From Butyricimonas synergistica DSM 23225 (GTDB lineage Bacteria > Bacteroidota > Bacteroidia > Bacteroidales > Marinifilaceae): 64,000 nt of DNA. The notes under the pieces were generated by a model, which saw only the letters and a list, made by a program, of their open reading frames with translations, did no database searches and was not told where the DNA came from. Made by a program: the position numbers and the translations under genes. Location: contig NZ_KB903368.1 in NCBI RefSeq assembly GCF_000379665.1, positions 248,001 through 312,000 of the forward strand, written 5' to 3'. Shown here one piece after another: positions 34,907 to 44,264 of this stretch; positions within the stretch are counted from its first letter, which is position 1; every line of letters starts with the position of its first letter.

Positions 34907-36082
34907 ATGGATAAGGCTTATTTTGATATAGCAATTTTAGTCGGGAAGTATTTGGCAGGGAATTTGACAGGGGAGGAACGCATACGTTTGGATGATTGGT
35001 TGATTGCTTCCGAACGGCATCAGAAATGGTTCAGAAGAGTGACTTCAGATGCTTATAAGCAGGAAAAAGGAAAAGTTTCATGCTCCATAGACATAGATGC
35101 TGGATGGAAAGATTTGCAGGCAAAACGCTTTTCAAAGCGGCATAAGATGCGGTGGCTTCGTTTGGGAAAATATGCTGCTGTATTGTTGATCCCTTTATTG
35201 GTAGTCGGGGGGATGTATTGGCTGTTTTACGAGCATGAGTCAGGAACGGAGATCGTGGAAACCATAGTGGCAGGTACCCGTAAAGCTTATTTGATAATGG
35301 GCGACGGTACTTCTATATCCGTAGAAGATCAGCAGCAACGCTTGTTGGAAGAAAAAGACGGTACTAAAATTGATTTGCAGAAAGAACATATTACTTATAA
35401 AAATGCTGTCGATAATAAAAATGCTGATCTGATTTATAATGAATTAGTGATTCCGCGTGGCGGGGAGTTTTCATTAACCCTGTCTGATGGTACCATCGTT
35501 TTTTTAAATGCGGAATCAAAACTTCGTTTCCCGGTGAAATTTGATGCTAATAATCGAATTGTAGAACTTGAGGGAGAGGGATACTTTCAGGTAGCTCGTG
35601 ATGAGAATGCCCCGTTTGTCGTGAAAACTTCCAAAGTGAATGTACAAGTTTTAGGAACAGAATTTAATGTAGCCGCTTATACTGAAGATACTGTAATTCA
35701 AACTACTTTGGTGAGTGGTTCCGTGCGGGTTTCCTTGGAGGATAGTGATAAAACAGTTGTTTTAAAACCGGGAGAACAAGTTGAATGTAGCCGTCGGGGA
35801 AATAGCTTACAAGTGAGTCATGTTGATGTGGCTAGCATTATTGCATGGAAAGATGGGCGGCTTCGTTTTGAAGAAAAATCTTTGTGTGAGGTTATGAAGA
35901 TTGTAGCTCGTTGGTATGATGTGGAGGTCATATATTTGGATGAGGAGGTAAAGTGGTATCCTTTCGGGTGTAATTTTAATCGTCATTCTACCATTGAGCC
36001 TTTGCTGAAAGTATTTGAAGCCACGGGAACGGTGGAAACTCGTGTCGAGGGACGGAAGATATTTATAAAAAAACGAAAATAA
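34907..36082 (+). CDS. FecR-family anti-sigma factor (locus C)
   Basis: A 391-residue inner-membrane protein with an N-terminal cytoplasmic part (about 1-85), a transmembrane helix (about 89-107), a periplasmic FecR domain (IPRGGEFSLTLSDGTIVFLNAESKL; GEGYFQVARDE) and a C-terminal DUF4974-type domain (VMKIVARWYDVEVIYLDEE). It pairs with the sigma factor upstream and should receive the signal from the STN domain of the SusC downstream. Confidence 0.93.
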   Translation: MDKAYFDIAILVGKYLAGNLTGEERIRLDDWLIASERHQKWFRRVTSDAYKQEKGKVSCSIDIDAGWKDLQAKRFSKRHKMRWLRLGKYAAVLLIPLLVVGGMYWLFYEHESGTEIVETIVAGTRKAYLIMGDGTSISVEDQQQRLLEEKDGTKIDLQKEHITYKNAVDNKNADLIYNELVIPRGGEFSLTLSDGTIVFLNAESKLRFPVKFDANNRIVELEGEGYFQVARDENAPFVVKTSKVNVQVLGTEFNVAAYTEDTVIQTTLVSGSVRVSLEDSDKTVVLKPGEQVECSRRGNSLQVSHVDVASIIAWKDGRLRFEEKSLCEVMKIVARWYDVEVIYLDEEVKWYPFGCNFNRHSTIEPLLKVFEATGTVETRVEGRKIFIKKRK

Positions 36083-36136
36083 AACGGAAGATGGTGGCAC
36101 ATCTCCCGTTCACGGCACTTCATGTTGAAGTGCTGT
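36083..36136 (+). promoter_or_regulatory. Two-hairpin leader between fecR and susC (locus C)
   Basis: The first hairpin (36083-36110) is AACGG / CCGTT plus AGAT / ATCT with one internal mismatch. The second (36112-36136) is an 11-bp stem, ACGGCACTTCA / TGAAGTGCTGT, with one G-U pair and a 3-base loop. The plan matches that of 17475-17528, and both first hairpins end in an ATC...CCCG-type 3' arm. Confidence 0.55.
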
Positions 36137-36162
36137 AATTTAAATAATAAACATTCAAAGTT

Positions 36163-39100
36163 ATGAAAAAAAATCATTGGTTTCCCTATCCTTGGGGAAT
36201 AAAAATGAAGTACGCGTTACTATTTTGTCGGGTAACCTTATTTCTATGTTTGTTTTGTCCTGGATTGATAATGGCACAAGATCAGAAAAGTGTTATTAAT
36301 CTGTCCATGAAGGATGCAACCTTGAAAGAGGTCATTTGGAATATCGAGAAGCAATCCGGTTTTGTCTTTGCTTATAATGCTAATGATTTGGCAAGAGTGG
36401 GCAAAGTGAGTGTGAACATTAAAGAAAAAACTGTACTGGAAGCATTGAATATCTGTTTGAAAGGTACGGGACTATCTTATGTTGTGCAGGAAAACATCAT
36501 CGTGATCAAGCAAAAGGAAACTAAGGCTTCCAAGATTGAAAAAGTTACGGTTCGAGGTAAGGTGGTGGATAAGGACGGTGCGCCTCTGCCCGGGGTGACT
36601 ATTTTAATCAAGGGGACTACCGTGGGTGTTTCCACGAATGGGGACGGACAATATGCTATAAGTGTCGCGAAACAGGATAGTCTTGTCTTTGTGTTCTCGT
36701 TTATCGGGCTGAAGACCAAAGAAGTCAAGTGGAATGGACAGGAAGCATTGAATGTGGTGTTGGAGGAAGATTCCCAGGTTATGGATGAGGTGGTTGTATC
36801 GACGGGATATAATACAGTCAACCGCAGGGATATGGTAGGTTCCTACACAAGCGTAAAAGCCGCTGATATTATGATGCCGGCGTATAACTCGATAGACCAG
36901 ATGTTGCAGGGGCAAATAGCCGGCATGGTCGTGATGAACACCAGTTCCCGGGTTGGGACGACACCGAAAATCAAGTTGAGAGGGACAACGACTATTTTTG
37001 GAAATCAATCCCCGTTGTGGGTGGTAGACGGTATTGTGCAGGAGGATCCTTTAGAATTGGAAACTGCAGACATTATGACTCAGGATCTGAAAGATATTGT
37101 CGGAAGTCAGATTTCTTGGTTGAATCCGATGGATATAGAAACGATTACTGTGCTAAAAGATGCTTCTGCCACGGCTGTTTATGGTTCAAAAGCTTCTAAT
37201 GGAGTAATCGTGATTACCACGAAGAAAGGAAAAGTGGGGAGGTTAACCGTGAATTACACGGGCAATATGACTATCAATACCCGTCCTAATTATGGGATGT
37301 TCAATTACATGAATTCTAAGGAGCGGGTGCAGTTTTCGCAAGACGTGTATAATGCTGGGGTATATTATATGGAAGAACCTATATCTCAGCCGTATACTTA
37401 TGAGGGAGCAATGAAAATGTATTTGGCTGGTGATTTAAGTTATGATGAATTCATGAAGAGAAAAACTTTTTTGTCGACGGTTAATACGGATTGGTTTGAT
37501 TTATTGACCCGTTCGGCTGTCAGTCATAGTCATAATGTAAGTTTGGCTGGAGGTACGGAAGCGGTAACTTACAATGTTTCTTTGGGGTATAATAACACGT
37601 TGGGACAGGAGATCGGAAACTCCAACGAGAGAATGACCGGTCGGGTTGCGGTGAATGTTCGTTTACATGAGAAAGTGCGTTTGAATGCCAGCCTGAATGC
37701 AACTTCCAGTACTACGAAGGCTTTTGGCGAAGAAGTGAATCCGATGTCGTATGCCACGACAACAAGTCGTTCTATTCCGGCTTATGATGAAGAAGGAAAT
37801 CCGGTATATTATCAAAAACGGAAGTCTTATTTATATAATAGAAATGTTCAAAGTTTGAGTTATAATTTTATCAATGAACGGAATAATAGTGGCTCTACCA
37901 ACAAGAATTTGCATGTATCTGCTGCCCTTAATTTCAAATGGGATATATTGGATTGGTTGAGTTATGAATTTACCGGGGGATATACGGCCTCGAATACGAA
38001 CGGGGAAACTTATAACACGGAGAGAACATTCCGTGTAGCTTGGAGGTATCGCGGGTATGATTATGGAGCGGCAGAACCGAATAGCACTTTATTTAAAGCG
38101 GCACTTTTGCCTTTTGGAGGTGTGATGTTCACTACCGATGCTTCACAACGTGCGTATAATATTCAGAATAAGATTTTGATTTCGAAATCCTTTAATGATG
38201 AGCATCGCTTGAATGCCATGCTGGCAATGGAACTTCGTTCCTCTGCTGTTGCCAACAATGCTAATAAAGTATGGGGATATATGCCTGACCGGGGAGAAAC
38301 TTTGGTAAGACCTACGCCGCCGGATGAATTGCGGCCAATTAGTAATGCTGTTTCCGGTTGGGGAATACTGGATGAAATTTATGGAACAGGATGGAAGCGG
38401 ACCAAAAATACGGATAATTACCTTTCTTTCTTTGCAACGGTTGCTTATTCGTTAAAAAATCGTTACGTGTTTAATTTCTCGATGCGAAATGACGAGTCCA
38501 ATCGTTTCGGGCAGGACGTGAATAATCGGTTTGATCCGACATATTCTTTCGGTTTGTCTTGGAAAATGATGGATGAGCCATGGCTCGAGGGGATGAAAAA
38601 ATGGCTGAATGCCTTTAACGTTCGTGCTACCTATGGAATACAAGGAAATGCGATGACTAAATTGGGACCGGATTTGACATTGAGGCAATATGGAATTCTT
38701 TCGGTTTATAATCAGCATTACTCGAAGATCTCTAGTTTGCCGAACCCGAATCTTTCTTGGGAAAAAACAAAGTCTTGGGATTGGGGAGTGGATATGACAT
38801 TGTTTAATATATTTGATGTTGTCGTTGATTATTATAGAAGAAATTCGAACGTTATTGTTACCCAAGATTTGCCTTCCGAGTATGGGATATCAACAATGAA
38901 TATGAATGGCGGGAAAATAACGAACGAAGGAGTTGAGTTTACGGTTAGTTTTACTCCGGTGAAGACTAAAGATTGGGCTTTAAGTATCTCATTGAACTCT
39001 TCTAAAAACTGGAATGAAACGGGAAAAGAAGAATACGAAGCCACTAGAGATGAGCTACTTGCTGGTAATAGCGAGAAGATTCTGAAGAAAGGCTATCCGG

Positions 39101-39768
39101 TTGGTGGTTTCTGGTCTTATTCTTTTGCCGGGTTAAGTAGTGAGGACGGTCGTCCATTGTTTAATTACTTTGATGTGCCGGAAGCAGATAGAAATTCTAG
39201 TGTAGATCCGACAACTTATCTGGTATATTCCGGTACGAAAGAACCGAATTTTACCGGGGGATTGAATTTCAGTTTGCGTTGGAAGACGTTGACCCTCTCA
39301 TCCGGTTTTTCCCTATTGTTAGGATGCAAAAAACGTTTGCCTTCTCCATATGCCAATATACCTAATGGAGCGAAAATTCCGGATCCGGATGTGAATTTGA
39401 GTAAGGATTTAACCAAACGTTGGAAGAAACCGGGAGATGAGAATTACACGAAAATACCCGGATTGGTGACGACGCTGAGTAGTAATGTTGTTTTACCGAA
39501 TGGTTCGGAGGAACAGTGGATGAGAGTATGGGAACAATCTGATGCTTTGGTTGCGGATGCTTCATTCTTGCGTTGCAGGCAATTGTCATTGTCTTGGCGG
39601 ATTGGTGAAGATTGGTGCAAACGGATGGGGTTGAAGACGCTTTCCTTGAACGCTACGGTGTCAAATTTATTTGTTATAGCAAGTAAACGCTTTAATGGTT
39701 TTGATCCGGAATTGGGGGATAGCGTGCATCCGAAGAATTATTCCGTGGGAATTAATATTGGATTTTAA
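36163..39768 (+). CDS. SusC-family TonB-dependent receptor with STN domain (locus C)
   Basis: A 1201-residue outer-membrane importer with an N-terminal export region (about 1-40), STN (about 45-115; INLSMKDATLKEVIWNIEKQ), a carboxypeptidase-like domain (about 127-205), a plug (about 208-360; LKDASATAVYGSKASNGVIVITT in parts) and a barrel to the C-terminal Phe (INIGF). It is the full-length relative of the truncated SusC at the window start, with long near-identical blocks, so the two importers likely take related substrates. Synonymous sites differ widely, so the duplication is not recent. susD starts 9 bases later. Confidence 0.95.
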   Translation: MKKNHWFPYPWGIKMKYALLFCRVTLFLCLFCPGLIMAQDQKSVINLSMKDATLKEVIWNIEKQSGFVFAYNANDLARVGKVSVNIKEKTVLEALNICLKGTGLSYVVQENIIVIKQKETKASKIEKVTVRGKVVDKDGAPLPGVTILIKGTTVGVSTNGDGQYAISVAKQDSLVFVFSFIGLKTKEVKWNGQEALNVVLEEDSQVMDEVVVSTGYNTVNRRDMVGSYTSVKAADIMMPAYNSIDQMLQGQIAGMVVMNTSSRVGTTPKIKLRGTTTIFGNQSPLWVVDGIVQEDPLELETADIMTQDLKDIVGSQISWLNPMDIETITVLKDASATAVYGSKASNGVIVITTKKGKVGRLTVNYTGNMTINTRPNYGMFNYMNSKERVQFSQDVYNAGVYYMEEPISQPYTYEGAMKMYLAGDLSYDEFMKRKTFLSTVNTDWFDLLTRSAVSHSHNVSLAGGTEAVTYNVSLGYNNTLGQEIGNSNERMTGRVAVNVRLHEKVRLNASLNATSSTTKAFGEEVNPMSYATTTSRSIPAYDEEGNPVYYQKRKSYLYNRNVQSLSYNFINERNNSGSTNKNLHVSAALNFKWDILDWLSYEFTGGYTASNTNGETYNTERTFRVAWRYRGYDYGAAEPNSTLFKAALLPFGGVMFTTDASQRAYNIQNKILISKSFNDEHRLNAMLAMELRSSAVANNANKVWGYMPDRGETLVRPTPPDELRPISNAVSGWGILDEIYGTGWKRTKNTDNYLSFFATVAYSLKNRYVFNFSMRNDESNRFGQDVNNRFDPTYSFGLSWKMMDEPWLEGMKKWLNAFNVRATYGIQGNAMTKLGPDLTLRQYGILSVYNQHYSKISSLPNPNLSWEKTKSWDWGVDMTLFNIFDVVVDYYRRNSNVIVTQDLPSEYGISTMNMNGGKITNEGVEFTVSFTPVKTKDWALSISLNSSKNWNETGKEEYEATRDELLAGNSEKILKKGYPVGGFWSYSFAGLSSEDGRPLFNYFDVPEADRNSSVDPTTYLVYSGTKEPNFTGGLNFSLRWKTLTLSSGFSLLLGCKKRLPSPYANIPNGAKIPDPDVNLSKDLTKRWKKPGDENYTKIPGLVTTLSSNVVLPNGSEEQWMRVWEQSDALVADASFLRCRQLSLSWRIGEDWCKRMGLKTLSLNATVSNLFVIASKRFNGFDPELGDSVHPKNYSVGINIGF

Positions 39769-39777
39769 AAATGTAGG

Positions 39778-41310
39778 ATGATGAAAAAGTTATTGATTGT
39801 ATTATTTGCGGGTTTATTAGCCGCTTGTTCGGATTTCTTGGAACCCAAATCGCAAAGTGAATATATTCCTAGAGAAGCTACTGCTTTGAATGAGATGTTA
39901 TTGGGGAATGCTTACATACAGGCGGCAGGAGGAGAAGAAGTTATGAATCTGTTGTTGATGTTTGACGATGATATCATGTGTTCGGATTCGTCGGGAGCTT
40001 TAAACACGATGACGATGACGGGGGATAATTTGCAGTTATTGGAAAAACTTTATGCATGGCAGCCGGATATATTCATCCAAGAGGGAACTTTGATGTATCA
40101 AACGCCTTGGGATTGGTTCTATTCTTATATTTTGGGGGCGAACGCGGCGTTGGATTACATTGATGGTGTTTCGGGAACCGATGATGAAAGAAATATCGTG
40201 AAAGCTCAGGCTTTCGCTTTACGTGCTTACTATTATTTTCAATTAGTAAATATGTGGGGGGCTCCTTATAATTATGACAAGAAAGCCTTGGGGGTACCCT
40301 TGAAAATAACCAGTGCGTTGGAAGCGAAAGAACTCCCGCGAAACACGGTTGAAGAAGTGTACGCTCAGATTGTGGCGGATTTGGATGAAGCCGAGAAAAC
40401 ATACGAGAAGTTGCCCAAGGAACAACAATACCGGAAGGATTACAGAACCAGTTTGCCCATGGTGCAACTATTGAAATCCAGGGTTTACTTGTACATGGAG
40501 GATTGGAAGAATGCGGCTATTTACGCACGGAAAGTGATTGATGATTGGGATTTCATGTTGACGGATTTGAATACCTTGCCCCAGAAAACGACAGCGCAAC
40601 CGTACTACAATTTCATTTCGCAAGATTGTTCGGAAGTGATCTGGGTGTTCGGGAAGATAGCTAACTTCGTGAATTTAGTGAAGCAGGAGATGGTGTTCCC
40701 CGATCCTTATAAACCGGGACAAAACTTGGAAACTAATTTCTTTAATGCTTCTTCCGGGTTGCTTGAAGCCTTTAAAGCCGGGGATCTTCGCAAAGAAAAT
40801 TATATCGTGCGTTCTCCCTATACCGATTCCGAAGGTAATGAGCATCTTGGCGGATACGCTCCTTACGGGAAATTTGCGGTGAACTATGCTCATGAACCTA
40901 TTAGCAACACGAACTTCGCTCACGCGTTTCGGTTGCCGGAAGCTTATTTAAATTTGGCAGAGGCTGCCGCGCAGGATAAGGATGAGAAAACAGCTAAATG
41001 GGCATTGGAAACATTGTTGGAGAAGCGTTTTGTGCCGGGAACAGTTTCGGTGACGGAAACGGGAAGTGCTTTAGTTGAGCGTATCCGTCAGGAAAGGCGG
41101 TTGGAACTATGTTTCGAGGGGCATCGTTGGTTTGACTTGCGTCGTTACGGGATGCCATCCATCACTCACGAGTGGAAGAGCGATGGAAAGGTTATCAAGC
41201 GTTACACGCTGAAAGAAAAAGACCCGTTCTACACGTGGCCAATTCCACAGGATGTGATGGAAGAGAATAGAAAGTTGGTACAAAATCCGTTACCGGAAGT
41301 AAGAAATTAA
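39778..41310 (+). CDS. RagB/SusD family lipoprotein (locus C)
   Basis: A 510-residue SusD lipoprotein (lipobox LAAC, Cys17; Met at 39781 is an alternative start). It is paralogous to the SusD at 2150, sharing SDFLEPKSQSEYIP, ATALNEMLLG and the C-terminal RIRQERRLELCFEGHRWFDL. Differences concentrate in the middle (about residues 45-100 and 270-340), which in SusD proteins form ligand-facing loops, so specificity may have diverged. It follows susC and precedes the metallohydrolase-like lipoprotein gene. Confidence 0.95.
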   Translation: MMKKLLIVLFAGLLAACSDFLEPKSQSEYIPREATALNEMLLGNAYIQAAGGEEVMNLLLMFDDDIMCSDSSGALNTMTMTGDNLQLLEKLYAWQPDIFIQEGTLMYQTPWDWFYSYILGANAALDYIDGVSGTDDERNIVKAQAFALRAYYYFQLVNMWGAPYNYDKKALGVPLKITSALEAKELPRNTVEEVYAQIVADLDEAEKTYEKLPKEQQYRKDYRTSLPMVQLLKSRVYLYMEDWKNAAIYARKVIDDWDFMLTDLNTLPQKTTAQPYYNFISQDCSEVIWVFGKIANFVNLVKQEMVFPDPYKPGQNLETNFFNASSGLLEAFKAGDLRKENYIVRSPYTDSEGNEHLGGYAPYGKFAVNYAHEPISNTNFAHAFRLPEAYLNLAEAAAQDKDEKTAKWALETLLEKRFVPGTVSVTETGSALVERIRQERRLELCFEGHRWFDLRRYGMPSITHEWKSDGKVIKRYTLKEKDPFYTWPIPQDVMEENRKLVQNPLPEVRN

Positions 41311-41322
41311 AGAGAATATACT

Positions 41323-42282
41323 ATGAAATGGAGATATTATTTATATAGTTTGCTAGGCTGCATGTTGTTTTTTGCTTGTTATAATGAAGATACATTGACA
41401 GCCGACGAGAGTGGCGAAGATTTAGTCCGCTTTGAATTCCCTCAAGGAACCAATTCATGGGATGATGACGTTGTGGCAATCAAGGAGAAATTCAATGTCT
41501 GTATTATTTATAAGGATTTTCAAGCGTCTGATTTAAATCGGACATGGACGGGAACTATTGGAAGTCAGACTTATTTTGGGGAAGGATTGAAGAATGATGA
41601 ACAAGCCGAGTTCATGATTAGTTTTATGAAGAATTATGTTTTTGCCTATTTGAGCCCGGCGATTACTCAAAAAGTGTTGCCGATGTATTATTACATGGTT
41701 TATGATTGTCATGCTCCATTAGTGTTTGGACCTTACAATTTGAAAGCGCCCATGAAAAATATTTTTGACGGAATGGATTATTGGTCGCTTTGTATGTTCT
41801 ACGGGGAATCGGATCCCATGTCGGATATGTTCTACGGTAAATTTGAAACTCCGGAAACACCGGAAGATTTTTGGGAGTGGAGAGGAGTTATTTTGTATGA
41901 AATTTTAGAGAAAGCGTATGAAAAGGGAAATATCGTTATGCCGGAAGAATTTCAAGCGGGGATTGACTATAAAACAGAGGTTGAATCCGATCCGGGTACA
42001 GAGGGAGATCCCAATTATTACGCGAAACGGGGTTTCCCGGGGGCATCGGTTAGTTACACGAGGTTGGATAAGTTGAAAAGGATTGGAAACACGAACCCGA
42101 GCAAGAACTTTTTCGCTTATATACATTTGGGTATGAGGTACACATCGGAAGCGTTGGAAGCACTGCATCCGAAAGCAAATAATCCCTTGTTGTGGGAGAA
42201 ACGTCAATATGTTCTTAATTACATGAAGACTAAATACGATTTGGATCTGGAGGCAATAGCCAAGATTCCGACTATGAATTAA
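41323..42282 (+). CDS. SusCD-associated zinc-metallohydrolase-like lipoprotein, HExxH motif lost (second copy)
   Basis: A 319-residue lipoprotein (FFAC, Cys19), paralogous to 3708: FPQGTNSWDDD, YKDFQASDLNRTWTG and a C-terminal MKTKYDLDLEAI. The segment expected to hold HExxH reads GVILYEILEKAYEKGNI: the Glu is kept while both His are lost. The first copy reads ILEHILL at the same place. Loss in both paralogues suggests that the non-catalytic form is the one retained. A strong hairpin lies between this gene and the next. Confidence 0.7.
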   Translation: MKWRYYLYSLLGCMLFFACYNEDTLTADESGEDLVRFEFPQGTNSWDDDVVAIKEKFNVCIIYKDFQASDLNRTWTGTIGSQTYFGEGLKNDEQAEFMISFMKNYVFAYLSPAITQKVLPMYYYMVYDCHAPLVFGPYNLKAPMKNIFDGMDYWSLCMFYGESDPMSDMFYGKFETPETPEDFWEWRGVILYEILEKAYEKGNIVMPEEFQAGIDYKTEVESDPGTEGDPNYYAKRGFPGASVSYTRLDKLKRIGNTNPSKNFFAYIHLGMRYTSEALEALHPKANNPLLWEKRQYVLNYMKTKYDLDLEAIAKIPTMN

Positions 42283-42308
42283 TTATCAAAAGAAATGTTT
42301 TAAATAAT

Positions 42309-42341
42309 GGAACTGTCTAATGCTTTTTGTTAGACAGTTCC
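42309..42341 (+). promoter_or_regulatory. Intercistronic hairpin between lipoprotein and tlpA genes (locus C)
   Basis: A perfect 12-bp stem (GGAACTGTCTAA / TTAGACAGTTCC) with a 9-base loop that contains TTTTT. It sits at the same junction as the hairpin at 4712-4735 but has an unrelated sequence. It may be a partial terminator or mRNA-stability element that separates transport genes from processing genes. Confidence 0.6.
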
Positions 42342-42363
42342 CACTCTAATATTGATAAAAAAA

Positions 42364-43458
42364 ATGTATTGTATGAATTATTGGTATGTAAATTTACTGG
42401 GATTACTCTTTTTTCTTTTCCCGAGTATTGGGAATGCTCAATCCCGGACTTCATTGCAAGATGAGGTAATCAAAGAATGGAATAACTACAGTCTTGAGGG
42501 AGCAACGGTAGAATCAATTTTAAAGCAGAAGGCAGCCATCGAGAAAATGATCCTTGCCCGTGACAAGAAAGATGAAATGGCACGTCTTGCCAATCAGGTT
42601 AAGGCAATAAATTCGATTGCCGATTATTATAGAGAGCACAAGAATGCTAGTGTGAATAAAAGTGCGTTGCGGAAGGTATTAAAAGGCGTGCGTTTTGATT
42701 CGCGGGAATTTTTGGCGCTTCCCAATCTTGAAAGAAATATAGATACTTATTTCAACGTGAAAGCCTTGGCGGACGGTTACGAGGCATCCCAGATTCTAGA
42801 CGCTAAACGGGATGAAGTGGAGTACGAAAGATACAAACAAATACTGGAATCCCGAAATCCAGATTTGATATTGTCTTATTTTAAAGGAATCAGAAGTGAT
42901 TTTATACTCAACTACACGGGGGCGTTGAAAAAAGCCCGTCCTCTATTCGAGCAATACATGCCGGAGGGAGAACTACGACAATTGGTAATGGACTTGTATG
43001 CCGCGAAGGAACGTTTAAGTCCGGGAAAGGACGCCCCTCTCTTTACTTTAATAGATTATAAAAAGCAAAAGCATTCTCTTCAAGACTTCAGGGGTAAAAT
43101 ATTAATAATCGACGTGTGGGCGACGTGGTGTGGAGGGTGTATCCGTAAATTACCTTATTTTATGAAAGTTGCGGAGAAGTATAAAGATCGCACGGATGTG
43201 GAATTTATCACGATATCCATCGACGAGGAGGGTAAATTTAATCATTGGAAGTACTCTTTGCCAAGGTACAAACTGTTAGGAGTTAAGAATTTGATCGCAT
43301 TCCCGAAAACGACACCCTTCCAGGATGATTATGATGTACATGGTATACCCCGGTATATCATAATAGATAAAGACGGGAAAATAATTGATACCGATGTCCC
43401 CGGTCCGGGCGCTGGTTTCGAAGAATTTGTGGATAAGTTATTAGGTAGTTCAATTTAA
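42364..43458 (+). CDS. TlpA-like thioredoxin, CGGC type (locus C)
   Basis: A 364-residue exported protein counted from the ATG at 42364; an in-frame TTG at 42352 lies closer to the hairpin and is unlikely, and the ATG at 42373 is also possible. A signal peptide ending near GNAQ precedes a helical domain and a thioredoxin domain with WATWCGGC (Cys256, Cys259) and GIPRYIIID. It is the counterpart of 11209, sharing a start of the type EVIKEWNNY / YVLKEWNDF and the LFEQYMPEG segment. In both loci the next gene is the same unknown exported family. Confidence 0.88.
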   Translation: MYCMNYWYVNLLGLLFFLFPSIGNAQSRTSLQDEVIKEWNNYSLEGATVESILKQKAAIEKMILARDKKDEMARLANQVKAINSIADYYREHKNASVNKSALRKVLKGVRFDSREFLALPNLERNIDTYFNVKALADGYEASQILDAKRDEVEYERYKQILESRNPDLILSYFKGIRSDFILNYTGALKKARPLFEQYMPEGELRQLVMDLYAAKERLSPGKDAPLFTLIDYKKQKHSLQDFRGKILIIDVWATWCGGCIRKLPYFMKVAEKYKDRTDVEFITISIDEEGKFNHWKYSLPRYKLLGVKNLIAFPKTTPFQDDYDVHGIPRYIIIDKDGKIIDTDVPGPGAGFEEFVDKLLGSSI

Positions 43459-43469
43459 GCGTACGAGAT

Positions 43470-44264
43470 ATGGATAATTGTATAAAGAAAGGCGTTTTGC
43501 TGGTTGTTGCTGTTTTTGCTTTCATGAGTGGCTGGGGACAAGCGAACGTGTTGGAACAGCAAAAGAAAGAATTCGAGCGGGGAAAACGTGATGTCGATTT
43601 TTTAGCGTCTTATATCGCTAATTTAAAAGAGAGTAAAGACCGTCAGGCACTGAGTCGGGCATTGGATTGTTATATCGTGCTTTTGCCCGGGGAACAACGG
43701 TACGCGGAACAAAGTGTACAGGACTTTATCAATTACATCGATTACCAGGAAAGTCAAGTTTGCCTGGATTATATAAAGAATTGGAATAAACTGAATTTGC
43801 GGGAAGAACAGGTGAAACAGATGAGTCCAAAAATGGAAGTGATGCTTTTATGGCCGGTATTTCATTGGATGACTTCTCCCGCCGAGGAAAAGCCGGCACA
43901 ACCCGATTGTGAAGAAGTCGTGTTATTATTGGCAAATAATAACGTGGCAGCCGTCTCTCCGACTTGTAAGACCTTGTTGGAAATGTGGCAATTATACAAG
44001 CGGAAAGATGTCGATAAAATGGTGGAATTGTTCGTCGGGATGCTACAATCCGGGGGGACTGTAAGCGGGATCATAGACTTGGGTGTAATAGGTTATTTAG
44101 TGGATTACCTGCTGGAGGAAACCAGCGTGTCACAGGCACGGGAAATACAATCTGTCTTGGAAAACCTCTTGAAGGACGATTCGTTGGAAAAATCTAAAGC
44201 CGGCTTGCTAAAAGGATGGAATGATGATTTTACCGGTAAAATCTTACTAGAAGAGGAAGAATGA
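43470..44264 (+). CDS. Exported protein of unknown family (counterpart of 12329)
   Basis: I do not recognise the family. It has 264 residues with a signal peptide ending near GWGQ (residue 24) and a predominantly helical body. It shares the mature N-terminal pattern LEQQKKEFERGKRDVDFLASYIANLK with the protein at 12329 and the LLEMWQLYKRKDVDKM helix. It keeps fewer Cys than its homologue. Its stop overlaps the start of the next gene (ATGA), so the two are translationally coupled and may act together. Confidence 0.8.
   Translation: MDNCIKKGVLLVVAVFAFMSGWGQANVLEQQKKEFERGKRDVDFLASYIANLKESKDRQALSRALDCYIVLLPGEQRYAEQSVQDFINYIDYQESQVCLDYIKNWNKLNLREEQVKQMSPKMEVMLLWPVFHWMTSPAEEKPAQPDCEEVVLLLANNNVAAVSPTCKTLLEMWQLYKRKDVDKMVELFVGMLQSGGTVSGIIDLGVIGYLVDYLLEETSVSQAREIQSVLENLLKDDSLEKSKAGLLKGWNDDFTGKILLEEEE

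Noticed and set aside
42352-42363. Upstream TTG start for the CGGC-TlpA gene
   Set aside because: It lies close to the hairpin at 42309-42341, and ATG codons at 42364 or 42373 give a normal signal peptide.
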